Source: Eumeta japonica (lineage: Eukaryota; Arthropoda; Insecta; Lepidoptera; Psychidae). Taken from it: 64,000 nucleotides of DNA. Below, piece after piece: positions 22,766 to 34,777 of the stretch. The position numbers were made by a program, and so were the translations under genes. Under the pieces are notes generated by a model, which was not told the origin of the DNA, did not search any database, and worked only from the letters and a program-made list of their open reading frames with translations. Positions within the stretch are counted from its first letter, which is position 1, and each line of letters begins with the position of its first letter. Location of the stretch: the NCBI GenBank assembly GCA_005406025.1, contig BGZK01001221.1:62001-126000 (forward strand), in the 5' to 3' direction.

Positions 22766-24224
22766 CCACATTAGACACTAAGTAGTTACTAGAAATACTG
22801 AAATATTTTATTCATGTATTACAAATTTTTCTTATACCTAGACTGTCTCCTACATAAAACTATGTTTATGTAAGCTCAGCGTAGGTATGTTCAACTCGAC
22901 ATTGACGTTTGCAATATGTTAGGCACAAAATCTCAGAATTACGTAACACGTCTGGAGGCCGATTGATACACACTAGTAGTCAAACAGGTCTGTGAGATTT
23001 TTAATATATATCTTAAAAATACTGCACGAAACTAGGAATGCAGTATTCTGCTGTTTTAATTTACATGTTAATAATGTAAAATAAAAATAGACTTACGATC
23101 GATTTCTTTTATTTATTATATATAAATGTTATATTTCAATCTATTTGTCATCAGCTCTTTCATATGAATAACTTCTTTACTATCCTTTACTCATCCTTTT
23201 GTCGTTTTATTTCGAAACTTTCAAGCTACACCATTAAATTAAAATATTATAGGATCGTTATGAACATATGTAAATAAAGAAAAATCAAGACAGGACGAGA
23301 TGTTAAATGTAAGGAACGAACGGCAATGGATGTAATATATATGTATACAAGACATTGAATCTATAGTAACAGTAGACAGAAAAATAGTGTTTGTTACATG
23401 CTAGTTGTGAACATAAACTCAATTTATGATACACACAAAAGCATAAAGTAAGTTTATGTATAAAGAAAAATTGAAACAACTTAGACGAGTACTTATATAA
23501 CAACTTATATTATACGAGTAATTAATTTTACCACATAAGTTATTTAATCAGCAGAAAGAAAGGATTATTACTATGGATTTCCGCGAATTAACACCTCACA
23601 CAATACAAGATTATTATTTAACCAATAATTAAACGACTCATAAGGGAATAACTTTGGATTAAAATGAAATTTGTTTTAGTAGATTTCATAAAAATCTAAT
23701 TATTGTATTTGTCCTCATAACTTTTGAAAACTTTTGCTGTTTTCGGACTGAACTCGACGAGATGAGTCAGAAAATACATATGGTTCAAAAGTTTATATAT
23801 ATATATAAACTTATAAGCTCATATATATATACGATAGCATCTACAATTCTTTAGAGATCTTATTGAAACTCAATATACATGTTTTATGGACGATTCCAAA
23901 GGTCGAGTTCAATTATGAGCTAAATTGGTTAAATAGTTTAGAAATTACAGCAATTTAAAAATTTGAAAATCCGAAAATTGCATATTTCGTATGAATTACA
24001 TATGAAAGTAAAATGAAATCCACTTCCATTTCGGCTGCCAAATGGCCTTTTTTTAATTTTACAGCTATAAACGATAGTACTCTGCACATCGTGACCTATA
24101 CGTTTCGGTGATGTGCTGTTGCAAGTCAGCTGCAAGATAATTAATTACTTAGGTAAAGCATTGTTTGCCGAACGTTAGGAAGGTATACGTGAAGCTGAAA
24201 ACTACGAATTCCAGACAGTCAGTG
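22766..24224. other. AT-rich unassigned stretch
   Basis: No gene recognised. There is a perfect AT-type palindrome at about 23788-23811 ('aagtttatatat' arms). Nothing else stands out. Confidence 0.5.
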
Positions 24225-24690
24225 ACCTAGGCTTCACGCTTACGGGGAGTCCCGAGGCAGCCGTGCGTGTCGCGCCGGCGACGAACCAAAATAAATCTTA
24301 AGCCTTCAACTGATAGGTCGGTTGTATCGAACGTCGTGTTCGGTTTCGGGCGAGGCGGCTCTTTTTTTTTTCTGCTCCGGCGCCGCGTGTCACAATAACG
24401 GTACGGGTTTGAGGAAAACGCCGCCGACAAATTCTCTAGACGATCTTATTAAAAACCACCAACAAGAGTCGATTTTTTATTGACCGACAAACACCGTCAC
24501 TAATCGGGCGATAGTTTAGCATCTTATTTGTCGATTTGCTTTTTTGATTCATGAGCTATCGAAAAATGGCACCCTCCTTCGCGACGTCCGGCGGCGGACT
24601 GTGAATGGATGGATGACCAAGGACGAGCGCGGGCGGTCGGGTCGTAAACGAGTTTTGCTATTCGCTTCTTCGAACGAGCGCTTAGACTTT
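24225..24690. promoter_or_regulatory. CpG-rich island, putative promoter or regulatory element
   Basis: A compositional island in AT-rich DNA with 'gtcgcgccggcgacgaacc' (24270), 'ctccggcgccgcgtgtc' (24374), 'cgccgccgac' and 'tccggcggcggactgtg' (24588). Both strands carry 60-70-codon frames, which is expected from CpG richness. The minus one (24227-24430) starts at TTG, and neither has a known domain. It could be an alternative promoter, a non-coding exon or an enhancer. No splice or TATA context decides between these. Confidence 0.4.
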
Positions 24691-25353
24691 AAGCGTTGTG
24701 ATAATCACAAAGTTTTCAATAGCCCAAAATCGAGAAGGAGTTAGTTCGCTTTCTGACGGAGAAGCTACAAGTTTGACTTCGGTATTAATTATCATGGTGA
24801 CGCAGACAAAAAAAATATTTAGTGGTTTTGTTCAGTGATAAAAAACTGGTTTCAGTCAAATTCCATCTGTCTTTGTTCGTAGGTATTTAATATGAAACTC
24901 ATTTACTTGAGCAATCTGCATTTATTGATGTAATTAGGAAACTTTGGGTACGATCATTGAAAAGACAAAAAAGTTTGGTAGAATAGAACCACTAAAATGG
25001 CTGATTGATTTGAGAGCTGAAGTCAAGACGAAACGTCTGTTATCGTTATTAAAAAATTAACTCACATAAGAAAACTTGAAAAATCAGATAAGGACGCTTA
25101 AAAGTTTTATGTTTAAAATAAACTAAAATAACAAAAAATAATTATACGGCTAAATAAAAGTGGGTTAACTAATAAAACACCAGTTAGAGCTTTTGCTTAA
25201 TTAACAATTTTTTTAAGCAAATAACTGAAAAAATAAACGGAATTAGAAACTATTGTAAAAAATTGTATTGAAAGTAAACCATTCTCAATTTTCTTTATAT
25301 TGTCACCACCATTTCATATAAAAATATACACCACATTATCACTACCATTATTT

Positions 25354-25407
<54 letters not shown>

Positions 25408-26160
25408 CAAAATAGGATGATTAATTAAGTTGGTATTATTTTATCATTTTTTTAAGCATCTTTTATAAGAAGCATATAGTCGTTAAAAAGTTGTGTTACG
25501 TCAGAGTACCGAGATCTCGTTAATATTTCAAAATACAAAGATATTTTGAATAATTAACCGAAATCAATGTATAAAGAAAATGGCCACGCAATGCAGTTAG
25601 TTATGCTAACCGATACATATTTACTTATTCTGTACAACCTCAACTTGCTTAACGTAAATGAATGATAGTGATTAATCTAAGTAAATAATGTAATCCATTA
25701 GTTGCTTCATTCGTTTAAAAATTATTGAAATTTTAACTTTCTGGAAATTTTCTTTATTTGTTAGTTTATTCAACTAATTTATTTATAGGGAATGTGAAAT
25801 TGCGTGAAAAAAAATATAGAAAATGTAGGAATATATTATCAAACCGGTTTTTTTATTTCCTTTTCAATAAATAGTTACCATATGAAGAAAATGAAATAAC
25901 ATCTATAATACAAATTTACAAAAAAAATTAATGGCGACAATCGATGTATACAAAAAAAAATTCAAGCCGGTCATGGAGCTCTTTTGTTATTGAATAAATC
26001 CATGGGCAGTTCTGTCAATGACCCGATGGCTCCGCGGCCGCCTCAATAGACAAGCCATTGCGCGAGGGTTGACGGACAACCATCGAAGTCAACTAAGTAT
26101 ACCTGTTTTAAATAAATAATTAGTTTTATGGTTTTGATTTAGTGTTCGATTTTGATTTAG
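24691..26160. other. AT-rich stretch with microsatellite
   Basis: Contains (AT)n at 25356-25402 and a ~120-bp GC-richer block at about 25965-26095 ('ggctccgcggccgcctcaa') of unknown nature. No gene is seen. Confidence 0.5.
25356..25402. repeat. (AT)n microsatellite
   Basis: About 23 uninterrupted AT dinucleotides. Confidence 0.97.
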
Positions 26161-26204
26161 TTGCTATAGTGTATTTTCAAAATTTTGAATATACACTATA
26201 GCAA
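26161..26204. repeat. 44-bp near-perfect palindrome
   Basis: The 22-base arms 26161-26182 and 26183-26204 are reverse complements with one mismatched pair and no spacer. It lies next to 'aaccgagcttcgctcgg' (26234-26250), itself a small inverted repeat of the type found at ends of lepidopteran mobile repeats. Confidence 0.85.
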
Positions 26205-26615
26205 CATGACACACATTGAAATACTAACTGGGCAACCGAGCTTCGCTCGGCGTCTCACGGGTTTGCCTTTGGAATATGATAACTTCCCTTGTTTTTACTG
26301 ATGTTCATTTCTAAAAATAAATGGATGGATTGTGAAGTTCACCTATTTTATTTAATTAACACCATCCGCAATTCATGTCATGTAGTACCATTTTATTGTT
26401 GAAAATCAATAACATGGAATTATATATTAAACTCAAAATTTCACGAAAGGCATCAAACAGAGTAATTCATTCTTTTATCCCGTTTTTTTTTTATCTTTTT
26501 TTAGGAAGACACCTTTATAGATAAGCTTGGAAAGCAAGATTTATCGAAATTAAAATTTTCATCGAAATCGTTAGAGCTGTTTGCGAGATCGTCGTGGTAT
26601 ATAAATGCGTACATA

Positions 26616-27150
26616 CTAGCTCTTATCTGCGGTTTCGCATGCGAATGGATGAAATGAATCCTTTTAAAAATCGAAATCAAGATCCCGATTGCTGACCCGT
26701 TCTCGATTCTGATTCCAGTCCCGCTCTCGATGTGAATTTTATTCTTTCTCGATTACGGCCGCGGACCCGCTTTTAATTCCGAATCCAATGTTTATCTCGG
26801 GGGTATTCCGATTCCGTTTTCGATCTCGGTCCCGCTTCCAATTTTGATCTCAGTACTGCTTATCATTTTGATTCTAATCGTGATCTTGATTCTAAATTTG
26901 ATCCTACACTGGATTTTGATCTTGGTCTCGTTCTCGATTTGGCTTACGGTCACGACTTTCAATCCCGTTTCTAGTCCTGTGTGCAATGTCAATTCTACTT
27001 ACGATTCTAATTTAGATGAAGACGTAGCAAATGCTAGTAGTCAAAATAAAATTTAGGCTATATTACTCGGGGATAGTGCAGTTTTCTATGAGTGAAAGGA
27101 TTTTTAGAATCTTTAGTAGCAGAAATATTAAGATGAAGCCAAGTTTTTTT
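26616..27150 (-). repeat. Helitron-like degenerate repeat, reverse orientation (long copy)
   Basis: Starts at 'ctagctcttatctgcgg' and 'tttcgcatgcgaatgg', then ~25 degenerate phrases such as 'tctcgattctgattccag', 'tcccgctctcgatg' and 'ttttgatcttggtctcg' up to about 26995, followed by a unique head. The phrases have a rough 18-bp rhythm. The 66- and 70-codon frames on both strands (I-L-I-L-rich or K-I-R-I-K-rich) are translations of this simple repeat and are not genes. Confidence 0.7.
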
Positions 27151-27189
27151 TTTAAAAACTTCTGGTTCCCGCGTATGACATACAACTAG

Positions 27190-27790
27190 TTTAATAGTAA
27201 CCGAATGAATACACATAACTGTTTCGATTTTCAACACTCATCTCTTAGTTTTCATTTTTTTAAAGGTACTTTTTCCAAAATGATACATGTCATTATTTTT
27301 AATTTGTAAAAAGCAACATATAAGTTGTTGTCAATAGCTTCAGTGGTTTCCTTTCTTTTTATTTAAAAATATCAACCTTATGTCACTCCTTTTAAGGTTA
27401 CTTTTAAGAACTTAACCATGCCATTTTTTATAAGTAATGATTATTTAAAATATAAACGTTAACATAAATAGCTTCAGCAGCTTCGATTTTGCATATAACA
27501 TTTTAACCCCTATTTTATTCCTTTCAGGGTTAATTTGATAAAGAATATATACAGGTTTTTTTTAATTCTAAAAGTAACTAAAATGTTTAGTTTGACATCT
27601 GTAGCTTCAACGGTTTCGATTTTCCATATAACAATATTTCACCATTTGCACCCCCTTTATGGGCTTAATTTCTAAGAATCCCTTCTAAGGGCTCACCTAA
27701 ATTTATACATAATACGAATCTCTCTCCAAAACCAAGTTTCTAGACCCAGTAGTTTCGTTTGTCCATCGATATTTCATTCAGTCAATTTAC
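27190..27790. repeat. Tandem array, ~133-bp unit, about four copies
   Basis: '(a/c)(g/t)tttcgatttt(c/g)catataac' and the preceding 'tagcttcag' phrase recur near 27217, 27335, 27469 and 27602. Each is followed by a 'cctttaagggtt'-like segment ('ccttttaaggtt', 'cctttcagggtt', 'cctttatgggctt'). It ends in 'agtagtttcgtttgtccatc' and 'catcgatatttcattcag', a known type of lepidopteran repeat end. Confidence 0.65.
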
Positions 27791-29399
27791 TCTTTTATAT
27801 ATTATTTGTATATAAATATATGGAATTGCTCGTTTGATAGTATAGAGTAAATCTAGGTTTATAATAGAATAAAGTAATTAAAAATGATAAACAGAAATTA
27901 ATCAAACTTTTTGTTCAATAAGAGATAAATAAATTATTTATTAGTTTTATTTTAATTAAAGCCCGTTTTATGATACACAACAGACGTCAATTTTTCCAAA
28001 ATTAATTCCATTTTTTCTAGTCTTTAATCATACTAATAGCTGAAAAACGAAAGTGGAATTTTTATAAGAAGAAAATTGCTAACTGTATCTCGGGCGTGGC
28101 GTATGAAGCTCACGACAACAAAATTTAATAGTATTAATATTTTATACAAAGAACATTGCCACTGCGGATTTGTTAAGGTGAACTTTTAATTATTCGAATT
28201 TGAAACTTAATTAAATCTCACCCCATTCGCTTACGAAACTTTCTTATTTAATAAAACATTTTTTTTTCCAACATAACATGAAAACGATTACTGAATTTCA
28301 GAAAAAAATATTGAATGAATTGTGAAAAGTTGTAACACCACTAGCAAAATGTACCAAAATTTAATAAGTTGTTATCGCTTTAATATGCTGAACTTGGAAT
28401 ATAATCTGACGCAACAAAATTAATGCTAAGTTTTTAGAGTTAAATTCGTAGCTTGGTTCACTATTTTAACTAAAGTATTTTTTTTTCAGATTGTATAGTT
28501 GTTAAATATAAAAGATAAACTAAAAAGCTCTTCAAGTACTAATTTAAATATAAAATGTATGGAAAGACAAACACAAGTACTTCATTATTGTTAGAAAAGG
28601 TCACAGATCCCATACCTACTCTATATGATCTACTTATGCGTAGAAAATGTATTTAAAACAAATGGAATAAAATAAGAAAAATAATAAGAAAAGTCAACAC
28701 TAAAACAATATTTATTACCTAATTGTATATATAAATCATAAACCATTCCTAATTTTAAATATAAAAGTACTTTTTAAAATGTTCCGAAATGATTCTGTGG
28801 ACAATTGGTAAAAATTATATTGAAAAAAAAAAACTAAATAAAACTTTTATAAATGAGGTAGATACTGTATTAAAAGGAAGAAAATAATTTATGAGCCTGT
28901 TCTCTCTGTCTACCCTGAAAGACATTGAATGTAAACCTTTTTTGTTGTAAAGTGTAATATAGAGTAAAAACATGTGGCGCTCAAGAACAAAAATATTTCA
29001 TCTACGTATTTTTTTGGGATAAGCGTCTCACTCCTTTACACTGAAGAGAGTAGTTTACTACAAATATGGTTTATACTCAAGATCTTTCGAGGTAAATTCA
29101 ATAATTACATTCTGCTCTTTACCTACCTTAATATTTAGTAGTTTAATACCTATGTATTTGTTTTGTTTTAGTTCCTTTAAACCATTAACTTTTTTTTACT
29201 TTTTAATGAAATATTCAGAAAATAAGCTACTTCCGAAATTTTTATAATCTTTATGATAGACTTACACCTTCGCATTACTTGGCAGAGGGGAAAGCTATTT
29301 ACAACAAGATTATGCACGGTGCCCTAAGGTGAGAATGACATGAAATTTTTAACTATCTAATAACATTTAGCCCTTAGCCTGTTTCTCATTTTGGCTTGG
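27791..29399. other. AT-rich unassigned stretch
   Basis: No gene, RNA or element recognised. Confidence 0.5.
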
Positions 29400-30240
29400 G
29401 TGGAAACACAGGATTCAGGAATCCAGTTTTTCAGAAAGGCCAGATATGGTTAGGATACGATGTTCTGTTACGGAATATCTCTTTCTACTTTTGCATTTGT
29501 TAGTAAATTCTAAAAGACCATTCAGAGCTGAACTAAATTTAAGACAGTTAAAACAAGTCCAAATGTGGCTAGAATACGTTGTTCCTTTATGGAGTTCTAA
29601 TGCCAAACTTCTGGTTTCATCATAGAATCCTGAAAACCTATCATAATCAAAGTGCATCTTAAGACAATTCTAACATGTCCAAACTCGGCAAAGATTATGT
29701 TGTTCTCCTACTGAGTTCCAGCGTCAACCTTCCGGCTTCATCATTAGACCCTAAAAACCAGTCATAGTCAAAGTGCATCTTAAGACAACTTTAAGAAGCC
29801 CAAACTCAACAAGGATATATTGTTCTGTTATATGGTTCCAGTGTCAGTATTCCAACTTCATCATCAGAACCTAAAAGCCAATCATTGTCAAAACTCATTT
29901 TAATACTGTCCTAACAAGTCGAAATACTACTAAGAAATATTGTTCCCTTATGGAATTCTACTATCAACTTTCCGGCTCTACCATCACACCCTGAGAGCCT
30001 TAGATGGCCAAAGTTTAAGTACTTTACTCCATAAGAAAATAACATAAATAAGTTGTGTTTGGACTCCATAGTTCTAACGCCTACTTCGTCCTCTATCATC
30101 ACACCCTGTAAATTGCTCATGGCCAGAGTACATATTAAAACGTTTTCCAACAAGCTCGAACAAGGTTAGGCTATGTTATTCCGTTATGTAGTTCCTTTGT
30201 GTACCTTCTGGCTTCATCATCAGATCATTCCAATAATAGC
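29400..30240 (-). repeat. Tandem array, ~120-bp unit, about seven diverged copies
   Basis: The phrase 'agtgcatcttaagacaa' recurs at 29651 and 29772, with diverged copies at 29531 and 29892. 'atgttgttc...tatgga(g/a)ttc' and 'cttc(c/t)ggcttcatcatcaga' follow at fixed distances in each unit. Spacing is 120-121 bp, with copies extending left to about 29410 and right to about 30240. On the minus strand a diverged reading frame (F-D-Y-D-x-F...D-E-x-G-x-L-x-L-E-L) can be followed within units, but stops interrupt it and I see no evidence that it is translated. Flanking DNA is unrelated. Confidence 0.8.
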
Positions 30241-30483
30241 GTAACTATTATTATATTGTCATCAGAACTACCTACAATTGTCAAGTTTCATGATCATTCA
30301 ACGATCAAAAGTGAGTACATTCAGTCTCTTTAGATTCTGTTAAGTAGATACAATACACACAAGTGAAATTAAAAATAGCATATTATAAATTAATGCTTTT
30401 AGTCATTATAAAATAATATAAGTACTTTTATAAGCGTGTGCATTCATTACTCCCGATCACATACATAAGCCGTAAGTCGTGAA

Positions 30484-30890
30484 AGGGTCAATTTAATAAA
30501 AACGGTCAAGTGCGAGTCGGACTCTTACATGAAGGGTTTCGAAACTCCATACAATCATTTAAAAATAGTTCAGTAAATAAATAAATATTCAGCAAAATAT
30601 ATTCTGTGAAAATTTCAAGTATTTATCGTAGTTAAAACCAATATAAAGATTGAAAAAAGTTGAAAAAAAAACACGTTTCTTGTATGACGACCCACTTTAA
30701 TACTTAACTTTATTTTATTTTTAGTATTTGTTGTTATAGCGGCCACAGTAATACATAATTGATGAAGACTTCAATTGTCTAGCTATTACGGTTCAAGAAA
30801 TAAAGACCTGTGACAGATCGACAGACAGACAGCGGAGTCTCAGTAATAGAGTCCCGACGGCACCCTTTGGGTACGAAACCCTAAAAATGC
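30484..30890 (-). repeat. Interspersed repeat, reverse copy of the 300-960 family
   Basis: Begins 'aacggtcaagtgcgagtcgg' and 'actctt', includes 'tagtatttgttgttatagcgg', 'gacagatcgacagacagac' and ends 'ccctttgggtacgaaaccc'. This is the reverse complement of the block order at 300-960, and better preserved at the tips. The repeat boundaries are therefore near 30484 and 30885. Confidence 0.8.
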
Positions 30891-31362
30891 TGATTCCAAA
30901 AAAATCTATTATTTTCAAGAAATGAACAAAAAACACTCCAGATATTTAGTCAAGCTTCAAAACAAAAATTATAAACTTAAAAAAGAAGTATATTTTTAGG
31001 TTTAGTCCGACGTTTAAATTTTTTGTAAAAAGTACCTTCATAAGGATTAACACAAATACCGTCACATATTTATCGGCTTTTATGATTGTAGACACAAACG
31101 CTAGATAAAAATGAATAGAAAATTTTAATAATTTTTTTCGTATTTTTAAAAATTTAAGAATCTTTGAAAAAAATACTAAGAATATAGGTTCAAAATTTGC
31201 GTTTTGTGTAATTTAATAATAAGCTATCACCGTTGTTTAAAAAAAATGATTGCCTACGAGGGTTATGATAAGGGTATTATGGTCCTTTCAAGAAGGCGCA
31301 TTTTGAAACCATTTTCATTCTTCTATCTTAATAATCAATCATAACGACGTAACCTTAAAGAA
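30891..31362. other. AT-rich unassigned stretch
   Basis: Nothing recognised. Confidence 0.5.
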
Positions 31363-31703
31363 CAAATTACGATGGATGAAATTATGAAAGCAGTAAAACG
31401 TATGAAAGTTAATAAAGCTGCCGAATATGATACCGTTTGGTCGGAGACGCTCAGGGGCGACGGGGATATGGTGATCAGCCTGCTGTACCGGCTTCTTAAT
31501 AAATGCCGGAAAAGCCATTTGGTATCTAATGACTGGCGCAAAGCCGTCGTTGTACCGCTCTACAAAGGGAAAGACGCACGGTAGGTTGGCACGAATTACC
31601 GCCGTATAAGCCTCCTTGGCACCATTGGCAAACTGTATGCGAATTGCATTATTGAAAGGTTTGTGAATGTGACAGAAAATGAGAACAAATTTTTCTACTT
31701 TAG
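31363..31703 (+). pseudogene. Non-LTR reverse transcriptase relic (N-terminal fingers)
   Basis: One frame reads I-T-M-D-E-I-M-K-A-V-K-R-M-K-V-N-K-A-A, then S-L-L-Y-R-L-L-N-K-C, D-W-R-K-A-V-V-V-P-L-Y-K-G-K, and after an in-frame TAG (31582) N-Y-R-R-I-S-L-L and G-K-L-Y-A-N-C-I-I-E-R. These are the classic motifs preceding RT block A (expected K-A-A-G-x-D, V-P-L-Y-K-G-K, N-Y-R-P-I-S-L-L). The conserved Gly of KAAG is Glu and the Pro of YRPIS is Arg. The polymerase core with the aspartates is absent downstream. Only a decayed 3'-less fragment remains. The relics at 4450-4705 and 42593-42835 could be other parts of the same element type. Confidence 0.82.
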
Positions 31704-32308
31704 ATTACTTGAATCTTTGCATAATCTATTCTTACGACAGTTGTAAATTAATTCTGGTTTAATATACATCATGTCAGTGTTTGGGATCGAGACACTCTTA
31801 AGCACGTCTTTGAAATCTTAAACGATATATTGTTTACGAGAACATTTACGAGCTTTTGGGGACGTTCAGGCTTTTGCAGTTTCGATTCGGGTATCTTTTT
31901 TATAAAAATACACACCGATCATCATCTTCTGAAAGTTGTTTACAGTCCTTAACTCTAAATGTTTAACTTTCTTTAATCTTATTAGAGGCTTCAGCTTAAA
32001 TTCCTGTCAAAAGGGATTTAGACAGCATGAAATACATTTATGCATTTACTATCCTATTATAAATATTTCACCATATTTTTTTAAATTATAAAGTTTTGTG
32101 TAATAGAAGAAATGTAGTGTTTGTTATCAAAAGTCAAAATCGTTACAGACGAATACGCTCGATGGCGAAACTACGTAACTGACAGTTCTTGGAAATCCAC
32201 GCCGATTGCAAGTCAATGAATTCAGGCCGGCGCAATGGTAGGCAGCGTTAAAAATGCGTTTCAGTTTTAAAAAAATTTGGTTGCCTGTAAAGTCGGTATA
32301 CGGGCGAA

Positions 32309-32736
32309 AGTTTTACGTGACAACGACTTTGAATGGTAAAATCATTTTAATGTGAATATTCATTCGTATAGTAGGAAGAAGGATGAAATAATAGTAACAA
32401 TTTAAAACATTTATTTATACAAAGATTATATTTAAAACATTAATTTATACAAAGAATCTCGCACTGTTTCATATTAACAAAATTTTATTTTACCTTTACA
32501 CATACATACGTATTTATATACAAATACATACAATAACTTGCAATACATTTAAGCTATGCATAATTCTCAGTGCTGCGCGGCAGACCGATCATAGTTGAGT
32601 GGGAGAGAGACGCAAGGCATTCGGCGGGCCTCTCTCTCGTTCGGTGACTCATCGTTACGTTACCGAGCGTTACACTTTTTCATAAGTGACTCCCAGCCGC
32701 AACCTAATTTAAGACGTTGTCACGTCAAAAACCTCA
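32309..32736. mobile_element. Repeat bounded by inverted 'acgtgacaacg' ends
   Basis: 'gttttacgtgacaacgac' (32310-32327) is inverted at about 32714-32731 ('gacgttgtcacgtcaaaa'). The right half (32570-32735) is GC-richer, with 'gtgggagagagacgcaagg', 'gggcctctctctcgttcgg' and 'tgactcccagccgcaacc', a block I associate with a common lepidopteran repeat. The left outer flank 'cctgtaaagtcggtatacgg' may also belong to it. No coding capacity. Confidence 0.6.
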
Positions 32737-33510
32737 TTATGAAGCAAACACTGTCGGTCATTTTTGTTCTATTTCGATATGTTTATTATGTAAATGCGTA
32801 GTTGGTGTACGGTACTAACGGAATAAATAAATGGGACATTTTAAAATGCCGGTTAGTCCATTGAAAGAAGCAAACATTATAGCAGTTAATCAAATTAATG
32901 AAGTTATTCTATATATTGGAATAAAATCACAATTATTCAATGAAGGTAAATTTCAATTAGAAATCACTTAAATTGAATTCCTTCAAAATTATTTTCTCTA
33001 ATTTACAACCATTATCGGTTACCGTTTTCAGAGTATTCACGAGTAAATTTTTTGTTTTGGAGAGGATTATTTCAATCGATCGCAACACTTTTGATTGTAA
33101 ATGGTTTTTGTTTTGCATTTTTCTGTAATTGGTTAAGTTGTAATTAAAATACGTAACTTTTTTTTTGTAATCGTTAAGTTTCAAGTCAATAATTTTGTGA
33201 CGCCAACGTCAGAAGTAAGGAATAAAAATTTAACTTGAATATTCAAGCGTTTAAGTGACACAAAAAAAAGTTACGCCGGTTCGTTTATTTAAAAAAATAT
33301 TTACGTAAACTCTGCAAGGATCGTTATAAAAATATGAAATTACGTAAGAAATATTTATTACAAGATCTATTAATGTAAATTTTGTACATTTATATATGTA
33401 ACAGGGGAAGCGTTAAGGATGCTTTTTTTTAACTACCTGATAAAGAACTTTTTAGTTTTGAAATAACTTAAGTCAAATTAAAACTATTTGTTTCGTGGTT
33501 TGAAAAACAA
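32737..33510. other. AT-rich unassigned stretch
   Basis: No gene or element recognised. Confidence 0.5.
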
Positions 33511-33600
33511 GCCATCGTAGTCCAAGTTGTTTCCTATTAGCATCTACGCATACATGAAATGCGTAGGTGCTAAAAGCAAACAATTTTTTTTAGCAATGGT
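33511..33600. ncRNA. Pre-miRNA-like hairpin (candidate)
   Basis: The left arm 33525-33552 ('gttgtttcctattagcatct' core) pairs with 33560-33587 ('aggtgctaaaagcaaacaat' core) over 28 positions with about five mismatches, around a 7-base loop (ACATGAA). Weaker pairing continues outward (CCAT...ATGG) to about 90 nt. Arm length, mismatches and loop resemble an animal pre-miRNA. A decayed foldback MITE is the main alternative; I recognise no known miRNA. Confidence 0.3.
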
Positions 33601-33849
33601 TTTCTTGTGCGATATACGTATATATCTGCTACATTTGTTCGCTTTTTCTGAGTTTTTTTTTTTCTTATAATCCAAAACTGTATAACCAAAATACAATATA
33701 TCAAATTTTTAATGTACAGAGGTTATATTTTAGCTGAATATGAGATACGTTGCAGCGAAACGTGGCCCATTTTTCGGTTTGTAATTCTTTCATAAAAGAT
33801 TCATTGAACAGATAATAGGCATATTGTTAACAAAAGCTATAGACATTTC

Positions 33850-34000
33850 GCCAGAAAGGAATATAGTGCAATGAGAACTGGGAATAAAATTAGAATCGAA
33901 ATCAAAAGAGGTATCCAGATGGAAACTAGAATCGACGTCGGATACGAGTCAGGGTGGGATACGAACTCGGGAACGGTATCAAAATATAAAACTTTTATGG
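33850..34000 (+). repeat. Degenerate GAATCGA-type repeat (Helitron-like family)
   Basis: Phrases 'attagaatcgaaatcaaaag', 'ctagaatcgacgtcgg' and 'gatacgaactcgggaacgg', then 'atcaaaatataaaact', as in the family members at 15279 and 26616. The tail is not clear. Confidence 0.5.
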
Positions 34001-34777
34001 CGAAGTTATGGGACAAAAACACAATTTTTATTTAGTATATTAAAACTATAATAATGTTCGTGCTGGATGTATGATACATAAAAATTATTTTAGAGGACAT
34101 GCTTTTTGAAAAGAATAAAGTTTCAATGAAACACGGTATTCAGCGAAAGTGCAGCATGCTTAAGTTAGACGCAAGTTGGAGTTAGCTATTTATAACATCT
34201 ATATTCATTTGTACGGTGCCAATTCGGAAAAAAAACAAGTTGTATCGTAATCCTGTTATGTAGGTACGTAGATATTCAATAATACTTTGTTTTGCAATTT
34301 TATAATATAAAATAACGTCTGAACAGAAGTACAAAATGAGATATTTAAGCGATAACCGAACACCAGGATGACATGAATCAGAAGGAGCACATTTTATATT
34401 GACTAGTTTCACATAGTATAATACTTGGAAAGTAAAACAGCTAAAGTAGCATGTGGTTTACTATCGTTACATTTAAATGAATTTTGATCACGCATTTTAA
34501 TTTTTATATTTATTTCCATTGAACTACAATAAAATACATCTTTTATGGTACATGCATTTAAAAAATGTTTTATTTTTTTACAATATCTAAAAGAAGAGTC
34601 TTTTATGTTTCAATTATATTTGGCTTAAAAAAGAAGTTGGTTTCTTCTATCTACGAACACATTTTATTGTGATATTTACATGAAGCTTTTTCGACAACAT
34701 GATGTTTAGATAAGAAAGATGACGGTATGATAAAGAAATGAATTATTAGTCTAAGATCCGAATAAAAAATGTCCATA
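34001..34777. other. AT-rich unassigned stretch
   Basis: No gene or element recognised. Confidence 0.5.

Noticed and set aside
26792..27056. Opposing 66- and 70-codon frames rich in I/L or K/I/R
   Set aside because: Direct translation of degenerate 'gattttgatctt' phrases of the Helitron-like repeat.
29415..30153. Two 80-codon minus-strand frames that look like a repeat protein
   Set aside because: They sit on successive units of a non-coding tandem array, with stops between units and no conserved start.
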